A program made the position numbers and the translations under genes. Positions 7,893 through 8,694 of a stretch of 8,694 nt of DNA are shown piece after piece. The stretch is from Oscillibacter sp. GTDB taxonomy: Bacteria > Bacillota > Clostridia > Oscillospirales > Oscillospiraceae. Every line of letters starts with the position of its first letter. Position 1 is the stretch's first letter. Location of the stretch: contig VSMY01000104.1 in assembly GCA_009773995.1 (NCBI GenBank), positions 1 through 8,694 on the forward strand, given 5' to 3'. Below the pieces are notes generated by a model. The model searched no databases, was not told where the DNA came from, and saw nothing but the letters and a program-made list of their open reading frames with translations.

Positions 7893-7910
7893 CTTTGCAG
7901 AACTGTAAAG
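7893..7910. promoter_or_regulatory. Imperfect dyad between divergent promoters (candidate operator)
   Basis: CTTTGCAG-AA-CTGTAAAG is an 18-bp dyad with one mismatch per arm pair. It lies between the -35 box of the activase operon (7878-7883) and that of queH (7942-7947), upstream of both. The position suits a regulator acting on one or both units. It does not match an operator I know. Confidence 0.35.
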
Positions 7911-7941
7911 AACCCGTTAAAAATGGCCTGTCCGACCGGGC

Positions 7942-7970
7942 TTGCGGATTCTCCAGGGACGTGCTATACT
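7942..7970 (+). promoter_or_regulatory. Extended -10 promoter of queH
   Basis: TTGCGG (7942-7947) and TATACT (7965-7970) with a 17-base spacer, and TGC directly before the -10 (extended -10). The start would be near 7977, giving a short leader of about 26 bases. Confidence 0.68.
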
Positions 7971-7991
7971 CATCTTATTCACGACGAAAGC

Positions 7992-7995
7992 GAGG
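7992..7995 (+). promoter_or_regulatory. Ribosome binding site deciding the queH start
   Basis: GAGG at 7992-7995 is 7 bases before the ATG at 8003 but only 1 base before the in-frame ATG at 7997. The second ATG is therefore the likely start. Confidence 0.55.
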
Positions 7996-8002
7996 CATGA
8001 CC

Positions 8003-8569
8003 ATGAAAACCGCACTCCTCCACTGCTGCTGCGCCCCCTGCTCTTTGAGCTGCGTCGATCCCCTCCGCTCCGAGGGAATCGAGCCCGTGGCCTTCTGGTA
8101 CAACCCCAATATCCACCCCTGGAAAGAATACCAGGCCCGGCGGGACTGCCTGCTGGAGTACGCTCCCACCATCGGCATGGAGGTGCGGGTGCGGGAGGAT
8201 TACGGCTTAAAGGAATTCTGCCGCCGGGTGGCGGGGGATATCGACCACCGGTGCGCTTACTGCTATGAGCACCGCATTGAGGGAACGGCGAGGTACGCCG
8301 CGGAGCACGGTTTTTCCGCCTTCACCACCACATTGCTTGCCAGCCTCTACCAGGACCACGAGGGCATCATCCGGGCGGCGGAGCGGTACGCGGCGCAGTA
8401 CGGCGTGGAATTTTTGTACTGGGACTTCCGACCGAACTTCCGGGAGGGAAACCGCCGGGCCCGAGAGCTGGGGTTTTACATGCAGAAGTACTGCGGCTGC
8501 GTGTTTTCCGAACAGGACCGGTATCAGAAGCAGATCGACCGGGACAGGGAAACGTTCTTGGAGAACTGA
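8003..8569 (+). CDS. queH: Epoxyqueuosine reductase QueH
   Basis: QueH (DUF208 family) reduces epoxyqueuosine to queuosine in the wobble position of GUN-anticodon tRNAs, the last step of the pathway; it is the cobalamin-independent counterpart of QueG. The 188-residue length is usual for the family. Conserved cysteines are all present: CCCAPC at 8-13, CAYC at 84-87 (within HRCAYCYEHR) and YCGC at 163-166 (within KYCGCVFSE). They ligate the [4Fe-4S] cluster and a mononuclear iron in characterised QueH (family knowledge). FWYNPNIHP (31-39) and WDFRPNFREG (140-149) are further family motifs. The start at 8003 is chosen over 7997 by ribosome-binding-site spacing and because it gives MKTALLHCCC, the usual short N-terminus. 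The gene is divergent from the activase operon and no other queuosine gene is seen in the window. Confidence 0.95.
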   Translation: MKTALLHCCCAPCSLSCVDPLRSEGIEPVAFWYNPNIHPWKEYQARRDCLLEYAPTIGMEVRVREDYGLKEFCRRVAGDIDHRCAYCYEHRIEGTARYAAEHGFSAFTTTLLASLYQDHEGIIRAAERYAAQYGVEFLYWDFRPNFREGNRRARELGFYMQKYCGCVFSEQDRYQKQIDRDRETFLEN

Positions 8570-8578
8570 CGCAAGAAA

Positions 8579-8590
8579 GGGACCGGTCCC
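8579..8590. other. 12-bp palindrome after queH
   Basis: GGGACCGGTCCC is a perfect palindrome 10 bases after the queH stop. On the + strand it is followed by GCTCCC, not T, so it is a poor terminator for queH. On the - strand it is followed by TTTCTT, so it might end a transcript arriving from the right. Confidence 0.35.
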
Positions 8591-8621
8591 GCTCCCTCAA
8601 AAAACCGCAAAGCAAACAAAT

Positions 8622-8649
8622 CATAACCACCGGCCGTGCCGGTGGTATG
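8622..8649. repeat. Long hairpin with a single bulged base
   Basis: ACCACCGGC (8626-8634) pairs perfectly with GCCGGTGGT (8638-8646) around loop CGT. Beyond a single unpaired A at 8625 (T on the - strand), CAT (8622-8624) pairs with ATG (8647-8649), for 12 bp in all. Strong hairpins with one extrahelical base are known in IS200/IS605 ends and REP elements. No transposase gene is visible, so this stays a structural description. Confidence 0.5.
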
Positions 8650-8654
8650 CACAG

Positions 8655-8667
8655 GCCCCCTTGGGGC
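8655..8667. other. Second hairpin of the terminal cluster
   Basis: GCCCC-CTT-GGGGC, a 5-bp stem with a 3-base loop, follows the bulged hairpin after 5 bases. It can alternatively be enclosed by ATGC (8647-8650) pairing with GCAT (8666-8669). Confidence 0.35.
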
Positions 8668-8679
8668 ATGTCCCGGGCA

Positions 8680-8693
8680 GAGCCTATAGGCTC
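8680..8693. other. 14-bp perfect palindrome at the window edge
   Basis: GAGCCTATAGGCTC is its own reverse complement and can fold as a 5-bp stem with TATA loop. It ends one base before the window edge, so whatever it belongs to continues outside. Confidence 0.45.
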
Positions 8694-8694
8694 G

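Noticed and set aside
8367..8669. 100-residue - strand frame at the right edge
   Set aside because: It starts within the hairpin cluster and mostly lies antisense to queH, with no known motif.

Overview
The window comes from a GC-rich anaerobic member of the Firmicutes. GC is roughly 60-65% by eye, and only the promoter regions are AT-rich. The phylum is suggested by the type II (CoaW-like) pantothenate kinase, strong AAAGGAGG-type ribosome binding sites and a QueH-type queuosine enzyme. A 2-hydroxyacyl-CoA dehydratase activase, from an oxygen-sensitive family, suggests a strict anaerobe. An Oscillospiraceae-like gut bacterium would fit, but that is inference; there is no rRNA or other marker here.

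Left part, + strand (1-2891): the window opens inside a type II pantothenate kinase gene (first step of CoA synthesis). It overlaps by one base a small DUF5655-like gene. A new promoter (842-870) then drives a sugar-nucleotidyltransferase-like gene (925-1836). After an AT-rich regulatory stretch with a consensus TATAAT, a secreted SGNH/GDSL-type hydrolase follows (2016-2891). A hairpin with A and T tracts on its two flanks (2914-2945) ends this gene and also serves the convergent operon from the other side.

Middle part, - strand (2951-7883): one tightly packed operon is read right to left. A TTGAAA-17-TATGAT promoter at 7855-7883 is followed by a 969-residue protein with two BadF/HgdC-type activase domains plus a DUF2229-type region, starting at TTG with a very strong Shine-Dalgarno. 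Next come a 444-residue 2-hydroxyacyl-CoA dehydratase-like protein and a 193-residue flavodoxin-fold iron-sulfur flavoprotein whose start overlaps the preceding stop (ATGA). The first two together resemble a single fused protein of about 1,400 residues known from many Firmicutes, here split in two. The operon looks like an ATP-driven low-potential electron-transfer system acting on an unknown CoA thioester or other acceptor. The flavoprotein is a plausible electron carrier (inference).

Right part, + strand (7942-8694): queH, the last step of queuosine synthesis, is transcribed divergently from its own extended -10 promoter. A dyad lies between the two divergent -35 boxes. After queH the window ends in a run of hairpins and palindromes (8579-8693). 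These look like a mobile or repetitive structured element, or the edge of one, and I could not assign them.
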